A stretch of DNA of 6,432 nt from Oscillospiraceae bacterium (GTDB taxonomy: Bacteria > Bacillota > Clostridia > Oscillospirales > Oscillospiraceae): positions 1 through 6,432 of the forward strand of contig JAFZQQ010000387.1 of assembly GCA_017620315.1 (NCBI GenBank), read 5' to 3'. Positions 1-5,547 of this stretch are shown here, piece by piece. Below the pieces are notes generated by a model, which was given only the letters and a program-made list of their open reading frames with translations, was not told the DNA's origin and searched no databases. A program made the position numbers and the translations under genes. Every line of letters starts with the position of its first letter. Position 1 is the first letter of the stretch.

Positions 1-354
1 CATCCGGGGGCGGACTTTTACAGCCTCTTCTGGCTGCTGGTCTTTCTGGTCCTGGCGGGGCTGGGGCGGTTTTTCCCGCCGCTGTGGATCCCGGCGCTGG
101 TGGCCCTGGTCTACCTGCTCTTCCGGGTCTTCTCCAAAAACGCGGAGCGGCGGCAGATGGAGAACGCCCGGTTCCTGGCTCTGCTGCGCTCCCTGCAGGA
201 CTGGTTCGGGCGGAAGCGGACCCTCCGCACCGACGGCCAGTACACCTACTTCCGCTGCCCCACCTGCGGCCAGCAGATGCGCATCCCCCGGGGCGTGGGG
301 AAGGTCCGCATCACCTGCAGGGGCTGCGCGGCGGAATTTGAGATGAAGGGCTGA
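1..354 (+). CDS. Membrane-anchored zinc-ribbon protein, 5'-truncated by window edge
   Basis: The frame is open from base 1 to a TGA at 352-354, so the start lies outside the window; 117 residues are visible. Two hydrophobic segments (visible residues about 6-22 and 27-44) are joined by a short FFPP-type turn and followed by a basic stretch (KNAERRQ, RKR). A C-terminal zinc ribbon has paired cysteines at 86/89 (CPTC) and 106/109 (CRGC), spaced by an IPRGVGKVRIT strand. Small proteins of this kind, two membrane helices plus a cytoplasmic CxxC-CxxC ribbon, are common conserved hypotheticals in Clostridia. No enzymatic role can be assigned. It is the only plus-strand gene here and faces the lipoprotein gene head-on. 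Codon use is strongly GC-rich, more so than in the genes to the right. The coding call is firm because the cysteine spacing is exact and the reverse strand here translates to low-quality protein. Confidence 0.8.
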   Translation, partial: HPGADFYSLFWLLVFLVLAGLGRFFPPLWIPALVALVYLLFRVFSKNAERRQMENARFLALLRSLQDWFGRKRTLRTDGQYTYFRCPTCGQQMRIPRGVGKVRITCRGCAAEFEMKG

Positions 355-1260
355 CCCGTCATTCCGTAGAAATCCCGGGAAAGCGCTTGCAATATCCCTC
401 AAACGCGCGCCGCTGTCGTCGCCGTACCATGCGGACGCGTGCAGGAGCTCGTCGCCCTCATTCCCGACAAATGTACAGCCATCGAACAGAGCGAAGCTGT
501 TGAGGAGGTTTATGAGGTCATAGCCGTTGTTGTTCTTGAAGGTACAGTCCTTCGCGGTAACGCCTGCGCAGGTCATAAGGCTGACGATGCCATAGCTGCA
601 ATCGCGGATGGTGCTGTCGCTGAGCGTGATACCGGTCGTGTGGTCGGCAGAGACGCCATAGGTGCCGCAGCCGTAGAGATCGAGCCCGTTCAGTGTGACG
701 TCCCGGCAGCGGTCATACTCCAGGACAGCGCCGCTGCAGTTTCCCTTCTCGACCGTATGGCCGAAGGTGATGTTTTCGATCGTGATATCCGAGCAGGCGT
801 TGAAGAAGAGCACGTCGGCATGGCGCGGCTCCGCCACGACCTCGACTCCTCCGTCTGCGCCGCGGATCGTCAAGCCGTCGACCCGGATGATCTCCGCCTG
901 CCATCCGTCGGAGCAAAAACTGCGCCCAACATAATCCGAGACGCTGACGGAAACTCCGTTGAGATACTCCGTGAGGTTGTAGACGCCCGGAGCCAGCTCG
1001 ATGACAGCCCCCGGCGCGATCGCATTGAGGAACTCCCCCACCGTGGCGACGCGGATCGTCTCATTATCCGGCTCGGCTTCCGTCGCCGGCTCAGGCTCCG
1101 CCGCGGTGGCCGGCTCCGCAGCGGCCGACGCCGGAGCGGCGCTCTCCTGTGCCGGCGCCTCTGCCGCGGGCCCGGCTTTACCGGAAGCTCCGCTGCACCC
1201 GGCAAGCGACGCAAGCATCGCAAGCGTGAGCAAAAGCGCGCAGATATGTGTTCTCTTCAT
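355..1260 (-). CDS. Lipoprotein with right-handed beta-helix domain; no in-frame stop before window edge
   Basis: The start is ATG at 1258-1260, with GAGAGG ten bases upstream (1271-1276). Residues 1-22 form a lipoprotein signal peptide: MKRTH, a hydrophobic core, then lipobox LAGC with Cys22 as the lipidated residue. An Ala/Pro/Glu-rich linker (about 32-66) follows. From about 68 onward there is an IRVATVGEFLNAI-type entry and repeated strands (LTIRGADG, DITIENITF, DVTLNGLDL, GITLSDSTI, GVTAKDCTF, FDGCTF), typical of pectate-lyase-like/parallel beta-helix surface proteins. Several coils carry a cysteine. The protein is expected on the outer face of the cytoplasmic membrane and may bind or process a polysaccharide, but no catalytic residues are identifiable. 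The frame has no stop down to base 1, although translation below about 400 stops looking like beta-helix, and 1-354 is better explained by the opposite-strand gene. The left limit given is therefore nominal, and the 3' end is probably broken or rearranged. Confidence 0.75.
378..391. promoter_or_regulatory. cre-like (CcpA operator-like) palindrome
   Basis: The 14 bases GGAAAGCGCTTGCA match the idealised catabolite-responsive palindrome TGAAAGCGCTTTCA at 12 of 14 positions. It lies between the 3' ends of two convergent reading frames, not in a promoter, so it may be chance or a relic of a promoter from a rearranged neighbour. Confidence 0.2.
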
Positions 1261-1294
1261 TCTCTTTCAGCCTCTCATTTCAGGATAGTTTCAT

Positions 1295-1321
1295 CTTATA
1301 CCACACCGCGGAGGATGGCAA
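1295..1321 (-). promoter_or_regulatory. Promoter of the lipoprotein gene
   Basis: The -10 is TATAAG (1295-1300), preceded by TGG to give an extended -10 (TGGTATAAG). The -35 candidate is TTGCCA (1316-1321) with a short 15-base spacer. It lies directly after the nucleotidyltransferase stop (1326-1328) and about 35 bases before the lipoprotein ATG. The extended -10 may compensate for the short spacer. No clear terminator was seen between the two genes, so read-through is also possible. Confidence 0.5.
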
Positions 1322-1325
1322 CCGA

Positions 1326-2099
1326 TTATTCCAAAGCAGCGCACGCGTGAAGCTCGCGTTCCAGCACGTCCGCATAGCTCTGCACCGTCGGCCCCAGGCT
1401 TTCGAGCCACTGCTTCACATCCTCCCTGTCCTTGAAGGACAAGGGCTGCCGCCGGAGCTCAACGGCCTTTCTCAGCTGCGCCTCATCGGGGAAAATATGC
1501 TCCTCCAGCGCCCAAAGCCCCGCCTGTGTTTTCGCGATGACGTCGTTGTATCTCAGCGTATAAACGCACCGCGCGATATCCAGCAGCCATCCGCACGAAT
1601 AGAGGGAGCCGTCTGTTTTGACCGCATACTTTCGGATCGCGTCATAATGCGTCCGGATCGCCTTTACCAGTTTGTCCCTGTCCGGCGCAGGAAACTCCCA
1701 TGGCTTATTGCCGTATACCGGTTTGCCGTACTTTGCCAGTTCAAATTCGGAAAAAACGTCCTGCACATAGCGGTCTGTTATGCGCTGCCCGCTCGTGCCC
1801 CAATAGACCAGTCTGCTGTAAGCTCGGCTGCGGTATTCGTTCCCGTCGGCTATGATCCCCTCAAAGGAACGGTAATACGGGTTGCCCGGCTCTTTTTCAA
1901 GCATCTCCTGTCTGAGCGTAAGCAGTTTTTCCGCCCGGTCCTCGGATATTCTCCCGTCGGTAAGCGCAATGAAGTCTATATCGCTCCAGCCCATTCGGAA
2001 ATCATCCATCACGACGCTTCCGTAAAGCCAGATACCGTAAACGCTTCCGCCTGTTATTCTGACGATCTCATTCGTCATTTTGGAAATCGCTTCAACCAT
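1326..2099 (-). CDS. AadA/ANT(3'')-like nucleotidyltransferase, probable aminoglycoside adenylyltransferase
   Basis: 257 residues, the normal size for the AadA family (about 260). The N-terminal nucleotidyltransferase core has LYGSVV (Gly27-Ser28) followed by SDIDF (Ser39, Asp40, Asp42), the metal/ATP-binding signature. Glu80 in RSFEGII aligns by eye with the catalytic Glu of AadA (RAVEVTI). The C-terminal helical domain carries DIARCVYTLRYNDVIAKTQA (about 174-193) and a following WAL, matching the RIWYSAVTGKI-type block of ANT(3'')/ANT(9) enzymes. Known relatives transfer AMP from ATP to streptomycin/spectinomycin in the cytoplasm. Sequence alone does not fix the substrate, and non-resistance relatives exist. 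A longer in-frame ATG at 2157-2159 adds 20 residues, but the start at 2097-2099 has a strong GGAGGG (2105-2110) five bases upstream, so I chose the shorter form. A near-consensus promoter (2174-2202) serves it. All expected active-site residues are present, so it is probably functional. Confidence 0.85.
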   Translation of the reverse strand: MVEAISKMTNEIVRITGGSVYGIWLYGSVVMDDFRMGWSDIDFIALTDGRISEDRAEKLLTLRQEMLEKEPGNPYYRSFEGIIADGNEYRSRAYSRLVYWGTSGQRITDRYVQDVFSEFELAKYGKPVYGNKPWEFPAPDRDKLVKAIRTHYDAIRKYAVKTDGSLYSCGWLLDIARCVYTLRYNDVIAKTQAGLWALEEHIFPDEAQLRKAVELRRQPLSFKDREDVKQWLESLGPTVQSYADVLERELHACAALE

Positions 2100-2104
2100 T
2101 TTTT

Positions 2105-2110
2105 CCCTCC
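2105..2110 (-). promoter_or_regulatory. Ribosome binding site deciding the nucleotidyltransferase start
   Basis: GGAGGG followed by an A-run sits five bases before the ATG at 2097-2099. The alternative ATG at 2157-2159 has no comparable sequence upstream and lies almost on top of the -10 box, so it would leave hardly any leader. This fixes the shorter protein. Confidence 0.75.
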
Positions 2111-2173
2111 ACTTTAAAACATTTCCGCAGACGTCCGGGTAATGATGGATTGCATACACAAGGAATCGCTAAT

Positions 2174-2202
2174 ATTATACTGCGCTCGCAAGCAATCCGC
2201 AA
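2174..2202 (-). promoter_or_regulatory. SigA-type promoter of the nucleotidyltransferase gene
   Basis: The -35 is TTGCGG (2197-2202) and the -10 is a perfect TATAAT (2174-2179), with exactly 17 bases between. The predicted transcript starts near 2167 and leaves a leader of about 70 bases before the ATG. The promoter sits downstream of the mobile-gene remnant and just after the 19-base repeat at 2215-2233, so this cargo gene is expressed independently of the MATE gene. Confidence 0.75.
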
Positions 2203-2214
2203 TGCATAAAGAGG

Positions 2215-2233
2215 AAGCTCTGAAATCTTGCAG
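2215..2233. repeat. 19-base repeat, copy A (pairs with 6414-6432)
   Basis: AAGCTCTGAAATCTTGCAG matches the bases at 6414-6432 in the same orientation at 17 of 19 positions. Partial similarity (ATGCA) continues on the left of both. Here it lies 13 bases beyond the stop codon of the mobile-gene remnant and just upstream of the nucleotidyltransferase promoter, when read on the minus strand. Confidence 0.6.
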
Positions 2234-2246
2234 GTCAGCGCTCCCC

Positions 2247-2357
2247 TCACACCTCCAGCTGCATATCGAGCGCAAGGTCAAAACTGATCCGGCCGTTGGT
2301 CTCCTTGACCTCGCGCACCGCAAACGCGCGCAGAGCGTGCCGTTCGATCTCGTCCGC
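2247..2357 (-). pseudogene. 3' remnant of the mobile-element gene that is longer at 5031-5429
   Basis: This frame encodes 36 residues, from ADEIERHALRAFAVREVKET through NGRISFDLALDMQLEV to a TGA at 2247-2249. It aligns without gaps to the C-terminus of the 5031-5429 gene (SEIERRELRAFAAREVKETN then GQISFDHALD); by eye the DNA is about 85% identical over 111 bases. Similarity stops near 2357, where the 3' end of the MATE gene begins, and the frame hits a stop a few codons further upstream with no usable start. It is therefore a truncated relic, not a small gene. Many differences are synonymous or conservative, so the two copies diverged while under selection or were acquired separately. The original protein's function is unknown to me; a role in a conjugative or mobilisable element is an inference. 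Confidence 0.8.
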
Positions 2358-2364
2358 CTTTCTC

Positions 2365-3711
2365 TCATTCTGTCGGGCGGCGCTTCAGCGAAACAAAATA
2401 ATCTACTTCTATTTTTTCCGACCTCAGCAAACAGCAATAGCAGTATACCGTGGGGATCAAATCGACCGCCATACCTATCCCAAACATCAATGCGATACCA
2501 TCCAGAGACGGAACCCACACGCCCGTACGCCAAAGGATAAACATCAAAACATAATACAGCCCGTTGGTAAAAACGCTTTCAGCAAGCATATATGCGGTTT
2601 TTCCTCTGCCGTAGATCGTTCCATCGCAAATGCAGTTGAAAATGAACAAAATATAAAACGGAGATGAAATCAGCACAACGTGAAATATGGTTTCATACTC
2701 TCCGCTGTTGAGCACATACCGGATAACTGGCTTCCAAAGCGGGATCGACGCAAACCAAGTCACACTGAACAAAGAAGCCACGACAAAATAACCCGATGTT
2801 TTCTTGCGTATGTTTTCTTTTGTTTCCGCCGTTTCTTTCTTGACCACATCGTATAGCGCTGTAGTGGGCAAAAGCAGCCATGTCCAAATAAAGCTGTTGG
2901 CGATCCAATATGTCCCCTGCTCAGATATGACATTGACCAAGCGGGATACCATCAGCATAAAGGCCACATTTCGAATCAGGGATTCAAGCCCGGAGAACAG
3001 TCCGATTTTTCCGTATTCGCTCAGCCATCCAAAGTCAAGTCTTTCATGTCCAAGAACATGGATGCCCTCTTTGCGCAGGAAAAGCAAAGCAGTGATAACG
3101 CTGACAGCAGAAACGACAATGTTTGATGCGGCGATTCCGTTTACTCCGATATCGGCGGAAATCGGCAGCTTTGAGATAAGAAGCGTATCCAGAAGCATCG
3201 ACAAACCGGTTTGAATCCCCAACAGCGCATACATATACCGGACTCTGCTCATTGTCACAAGCAAAACCGTAATAAATTTAGACAAAATACCAATCGCAGA
3301 GGCAACGCTTTCCATCCGTATATATGTTACGGTGGCATCCATTACGGTGGGATCACTTGCCATCAAAACACAGAGAGGTTTTGCGAACACAAGGATCAAA
3401 ACAGATAATACAAGAAAAGCGCCGCCGCTTATCAGCAATCCTGTTCTGGTTTTGTTCTCCAATTCTGCCTTTGAGCCAATCGATTTGCCCAAAAGAAAAA
3501 ACAGCGGCAGGACAAAAGCCTCCTCGGCGATTTCATAGAGCAGGTTAACCCAAGCCAACTGCGAGGCAATATTGACGCCCCATGCATCTGGCATATCTCC
3601 AAGGAAGAATATTCTTACCGTCTGATATAAGGCCGGAATCAATAACGATACAGCAAGGGCAAGCCATAAACGCCAGTTGAACATTTTGACAGTCCTAACG
3701 ATCGAGTTCAT
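2365..3711 (-). CDS. MATE-family multidrug/Na+ or H+ antiporter-like exporter
   Basis: 448 residues, the typical MATE length. It is strongly hydrophobic with about twelve membrane helices arranged as two similar halves (about 15-215 and 235-430). Features include an N-terminal helix after FNWRLWLALAVSLLIPALYQ, a polar PLFFLLGKSIGSK segment in helix 2, and the second-half SGLESLIRNVAFML/WIANSFIWTWLLLP region. Relatives sit in the cytoplasmic membrane and export cationic drugs or metabolites by ion exchange; the substrate here cannot be told. The ATG at 3709-3711 has AGGGGA eight bases upstream (3720-3725). The TGA at 2365-2367 abuts the mobile-gene remnant, so this gene was probably inserted beside or into it. 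The gene is visibly AT-richer than its neighbours, consistent with transfer. No strong promoter was found upstream. With the nucleotidyltransferase downstream it could form resistance cargo. Confidence 0.85.
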   Translation of the reverse strand: MNSIVRTVKMFNWRLWLALAVSLLIPALYQTVRIFFLGDMPDAWGVNIASQLAWVNLLYEIAEEAFVLPLFFLLGKSIGSKAELENKTRTGLLISGGAFLVLSVLILVFAKPLCVLMASDPTVMDATVTYIRMESVASAIGILSKFITVLLVTMSRVRYMYALLGIQTGLSMLLDTLLISKLPISADIGVNGIAASNIVVSAVSVITALLFLRKEGIHVLGHERLDFGWLSEYGKIGLFSGLESLIRNVAFMLMVSRLVNVISEQGTYWIANSFIWTWLLLPTTALYDVVKKETAETKENIRKKTSGYFVVASLFSVTWFASIPLWKPVIRYVLNSGEYETIFHVVLISSPFYILFIFNCICDGTIYGRGKTAYMLAESVFTNGLYYVLMFILWRTGVWVPSLDGIALMFGIGMAVDLIPTVYCYCCLLRSEKIEVDYFVSLKRRPTE

Positions 3712-3761
3712 TCTTTTCTTCCCCTGATATTCAAAATCGACTGTGCCTTACAAAGGACAAA

Positions 3762-3784
3762 GCCAAGGCCGAAAAAGCCTTGAC
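3762..3784 (-). terminator. Hairpin, possible Rho-independent terminator
   Basis: Arms 3762-3769 and 3777-3784 pair over eight positions with one G-T wobble, around a seven-base loop. On the minus strand the hairpin is followed by TTTGTCCTTT, a weak U-rich tail. It lies just after the tRNA-like sequence and 50 bases before the MATE start. It would end transcription arriving from rhuM or from the former tRNA gene. Confidence 0.5.
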
Positions 3785-3797
3785 TATGTTCTTTCAC

Positions 3798-3879
3798 TGG
3801 TGAACCTGAAGGTATTCGAACCCACGATCTTACGGATGCGAACCGTACGTTCTGCCAAACTGTGCTCTCAGCGTGCCCC
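3798..3879 (-). pseudogene. Degenerate tRNA-like sequence
   Basis: Read on the minus strand this stretch has tRNA landmarks in order. There is a D-arm-like GCACAGTTTGGCAGAAC, then a perfect five-base anticodon stem TACGG/CCGTA around the seven-base loop TTCGCAT (would-be anticodon CGC, Ala). A five-base variable loop AGATC follows, then the T-arm half GTGGG with the canonical loop TTCGAAT, and finally a terminal CACCA at 3798-3802. However, the T-stem 3' side (ACCTT) does not pair properly, the D-stem has mismatches, and the 5' end does not pair with the acceptor 3' strand. I read it as a decayed or recombined tRNA gene, plausibly a former integration site. The isotype is not reliable. Confidence 0.5.
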
Positions 3880-3915
3880 ATTTCCGTTATGCGCCAAAGC
3901 ACGCAAGGCTTAAAA

Positions 3916-4956
3916 CTATGTTTTGTTGTTTTCAGCGTTTTCGCCACCATCTTGAGTGCTTTCCGCAACCAAACGGTCAAAGTCGCTCTGATAGCTGCGG
4001 TCCTGCAACACGCGGTACTGCTCGAACTCGCTCTCCGTGAACGCTTTGGCGATCGCCGCCGTGACCTTTCCCTTGTCTTGCAGGATATCCGCGTCGTTGA
4101 ACCGCAGAAATGCGTCCAGCTTTTCTGCCCAATCCGCCATCGTCATCGGGATGTGCCGCCGGGCCTGTCGCGTCGCGTAGTCGAGGTACATCGTCACGAT
4201 CTCGTTCAGCTCTTCCAATTCGTCCCGAAGCAAATAGTTCTTTGCGATGGAGACATCCGCTTTCACGATCTTGCCGTTCGGCGCGTTTTTCCACGAGGTC
4301 AGCCCCATGTGCTCCTTCGTGTGGTCGGCGCGCGCCATGATCATCTCGGCGGCGGTGTTCCCGTGCACGGCATAGTGCATCTTGTTCTGAACGGTCGCAA
4401 AGAATTCCCGCGTGATCGTACTGTCGAGGTCGTAATCGACCGCCGTCGCGTAAATGTCGGTAATCTTCTGATAGAACCGCCGCTCGCTGGCACGAATCTC
4501 CTGAATCTCGGAGAGCAGGTGATCGAAGTAGTCTTCGTCGAAGATCTGCCCGTTGATCAGCCTGTTCTTGTCCAGCACATAGCCCCGCTTCGCAAAGGCA
4601 TCAAGCACCCGGGTCGCCCATTGACGGAACTGCGTCGCCCGTTCGGAGTTGGTGCGGTATCCCACGGCGATGATCGCCGCGAGGGAATAGAACTTATACT
4701 GATAGGTTTTCCCGTCGTCGGCAGTTTGTGCAAATTTTGCACAAACTGCTTTTTCGTCGAGCTCGTCGGCCGCAAAGACGTTTTTAAGGTGCTTGGCAAC
4801 AACACTGCGGTCCACATCGAAGAGTTGGCCGATTGCCTTCTGCGTCAGCCAAACGTCGCCGTCCTGTACACGCACCTCGATGCCGTTTTCCCCGGCGTCC
4901 CTCGTGAAAACGAGAAAATCGACCGTGCTGTTTCGGATTTGCCGATCCGCTTCCAT
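3916..4956 (-). CDS. rhuM: RhuM family protein
   Basis: 346 residues, full length for the RhuM family (named from Salmonella pathogenicity island 3). The N-terminal part (about 25-130) has the family pattern IEVRVQDGDVWLTQKAIGQL, FDVDRSVVAKHLKNVF, ELDEKAVCAKFAQTA, then YSLAAIIAVGYR and QFRQWATRVL. This resembles a helix-turn-helix DNA-binding module. The C-terminal part has the family blocks REFFATVQNKMHYAVHGNTA (183-202), MGLTSW (217-222), DVSIAKNYL (234-242) and WAEKLDAFLRFND (276-288). The molecular function is not established; the family is common in mobile and defence-rich DNA. The ATG at 4954-4956 has GAGG six bases upstream, and a consensus promoter lies at 4989-5018. A perfect 29-base palindrome lies within the codons for AVCAKFAQT. 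No strong terminator was seen directly after the TAG (3916-3918), but there is a 6-base inverted repeat GCGTGC/GCACGC around 3874-3904. Confidence 0.9.
   Translation of the reverse strand: MEADRQIRNSTVDFLVFTRDAGENGIEVRVQDGDVWLTQKAIGQLFDVDRSVVAKHLKNVFAADELDEKAVCAKFAQTADDGKTYQYKFYSLAAIIAVGYRTNSERATQFRQWATRVLDAFAKRGYVLDKNRLINGQIFDEDYFDHLLSEIQEIRASERRFYQKITDIYATAVDYDLDSTITREFFATVQNKMHYAVHGNTAAEMIMARADHTKEHMGLTSWKNAPNGKIVKADVSIAKNYLLRDELEELNEIVTMYLDYATRQARRHIPMTMADWAEKLDAFLRFNDADILQDKGKVTAAIAKAFTESEFEQYRVLQDRSYQSDFDRLVAESTQDGGENAENNKT
4721..4749. repeat. 29-base perfect inverted repeat inside rhuM
   Basis: The arms GCAGTTTGTGCAAA (4721-4734) and TTTGCACAAACTGC (4736-4749) are exact reverse complements around a single base at 4735. 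It falls in the codons for the conserved AVCAKFAQTA segment of RhuM. It is AT-richer than the surrounding GC-rich gene and would form a long hairpin in the mRNA or a two-fold symmetric protein-binding site in DNA. Confidence 0.9.
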
Positions 4957-4988
4957 GAAAAACCTCGCTCCATCAAAATTACAAGCCG

Positions 4989-5018
4989 ATTATAATGCCC
5001 CACGCAAGCGGTTGTCAA
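4989..5018 (-). promoter_or_regulatory. Consensus SigA promoter of rhuM
   Basis: The -35 is TTGACA (5013-5018) and the -10 is TATAAT (4989-4994), both perfect, separated by 18 bases. The -35 begins only 12 bases after the stop codon of the upstream gene (5031-5033). The predicted start near 4982 leaves a leader of about 25 bases carrying the GAGG ribosome site. The -10 region also reads ATTATAAT symmetrically, but no -35 was found for the opposite direction. Confidence 0.8.
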
Positions 5019-5030
5019 GCGAACTACGCC

Positions 5031-5141
5031 TCACACCTTCCGCTGCTTATCGAGCGCGTGGTCGAAGCTGATCTGGCCGTTGGTCTCCTTGACCTCGCGC
5101 GCCGCAAATGCACGCAGCTCGCGGCGTTCGATCTCGCTCGC
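5031..5141 (-). repeat. Direct repeat with 2247-2357 (3' end of the mobile-element gene)
   Basis: About 111 bases, ending at the stop codon, match 2247-2357 in the same orientation at roughly 85% identity by eye, without gaps. The two repeats bracket MATE, the tRNA-like sequence and rhuM (about 2.7 kb). Weak similarity (TGAGG, then CGCT and GAC) continues a few bases past both stops. Confidence 0.8.
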
Positions 5142-5429
5142 CCCGAAGTGCGCGGCAATCGTGTGGCAGGCCATGTTCAGTTCGACGCACCACTTGAACA
5201 GCAGCGACCGCATTCGGTTATTGTTGTTTTCGAGGATGCCCTTGATCATGGTGGACAGCACCTCGCAGAGATACGTCGAGGCGTCGCGGGTTTCGAGGTA
5301 GCCGATATAAACCTTTTCCGTGCTGCGCTCCCTGCCGAGCTGGCGCAAACCCAGCCCAAAAGCGCCGCAACGCGCCCTCGGTTCACCACCGCGGAGTGAG
5401 ATGCCACTCTCGGCGGTTGGATCTGACAC
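5031..5429 (-). CDS. Conserved mobile-element protein of unknown function, probably 5'-truncated
   Basis: The open frame runs to TGA at 5031-5033. Its convincing part is about residues 36-132: STEKVYIGYLETRDASTYLC, a helical LSTMIKGILENNNNRMRSLL segment, KWCVELNMACHTIAAHFGAS, and the tail REVKETNGQISFDHALDKQR. I know of no assigned function. Similar small helical proteins with an EVK(R/E)xNGxISFxxA tail appear, from memory, in clostridial mobile elements, so a mobilisation or maintenance role is inference. The first ~35 residues (Gly/Arg-rich, from a GTG at 5427-5429 without a ribosome site) do not look like protein, and no good ATG precedes STEKV. The true 5' end is probably missing. The last 37 codons are duplicated at 2247-2357. 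It sits directly upstream of the rhuM promoter. Confidence 0.55.
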   Translation of the reverse strand: MSDPTAESGISLRGGEPRARCGAFGLGLRQLGRERSTEKVYIGYLETRDASTYLCEVLSTMIKGILENNNNRMRSLLFKWCVELNMACHTIAAHFGASEIERRELRAFAAREVKETNGQISFDHALDKQRKV

Positions 5430-5493
5430 GGGTGCGGCGGCGGTGCGACACGGGGGTAGTGCAGAGGATGGAAAGAGGCCGCTTTGCGCGTGG

Positions 5494-5534
5494 AAAAAAC
5501 CTTACGCACAAAACGACCTCTTGTCTTGCTAAGG
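5494..5534 (-). terminator. Rho-independent terminator of the HNH gene
   Basis: Thirteen bases after the HNH stop, CCTTA and CAAGAC on one side pair with GTTTTG and TAAGG on the other. A small internal loop separates the two helices and the apical loop is eight bases. The hairpin is followed on the minus strand by six T residues (5494-5499). Most of 5322-5493, beyond this site, holds GC-rich sequence in which I see no convincing gene. Confidence 0.75.
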
Positions 5535-5547
5535 TTGGCGGTATCTC

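Noticed and set aside
439..1350. Long plus-strand open frame (303 codons)
   Set aside because: It is antisense to the lipoprotein, whose signal peptide, lipobox and beta-helix strands are clear. The plus-strand product is low-complexity and Arg/Ala-rich.
1248..2117. Plus-strand open frame of 289 codons
   Set aside because: It lies opposite the nucleotidyltransferase, which has intact catalytic motifs, promoter and ribosome site; the plus-strand frame has none.
2114..2533. Minus-strand open frame of 139 codons spanning the promoter, the gene remnant and the MATE 3' end
   Set aside because: It is out of frame with both the remnant and MATE, and it covers the nucleotidyltransferase promoter.
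3873..3905. Inverted repeat GCGTGC/GCACGC downstream of rhuM as a terminator
   Set aside because: The loop is over 20 bases and no T-run follows; it also overlaps the 5' part of the tRNA-like sequence.
3708..3980. Minus-strand 90-codon frame containing SWVRIPSGSP
   Set aside because: That peptide is the typical spurious translation of a tRNA T-arm; the frame crosses the tRNA-like sequence, the hairpin and the end of rhuM.
3862..4995. Plus-strand open frame of 377 codons
   Set aside because: It mirrors rhuM. RhuM motifs are conserved over the whole length on the minus strand, so this is a GC-driven shadow.
5425..5454. Two GACACGGG units 22 bases apart
   Set aside because: Only eight bases long, two copies, in GC-rich sequence; not enough to call a repeat array or CRISPR.
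5246..5509. Minus-strand 87-codon frame rich in Pro/Arg/His
   Set aside because: It overlaps the terminator and the mobile-element gene out of frame, with composition unlike a real protein.
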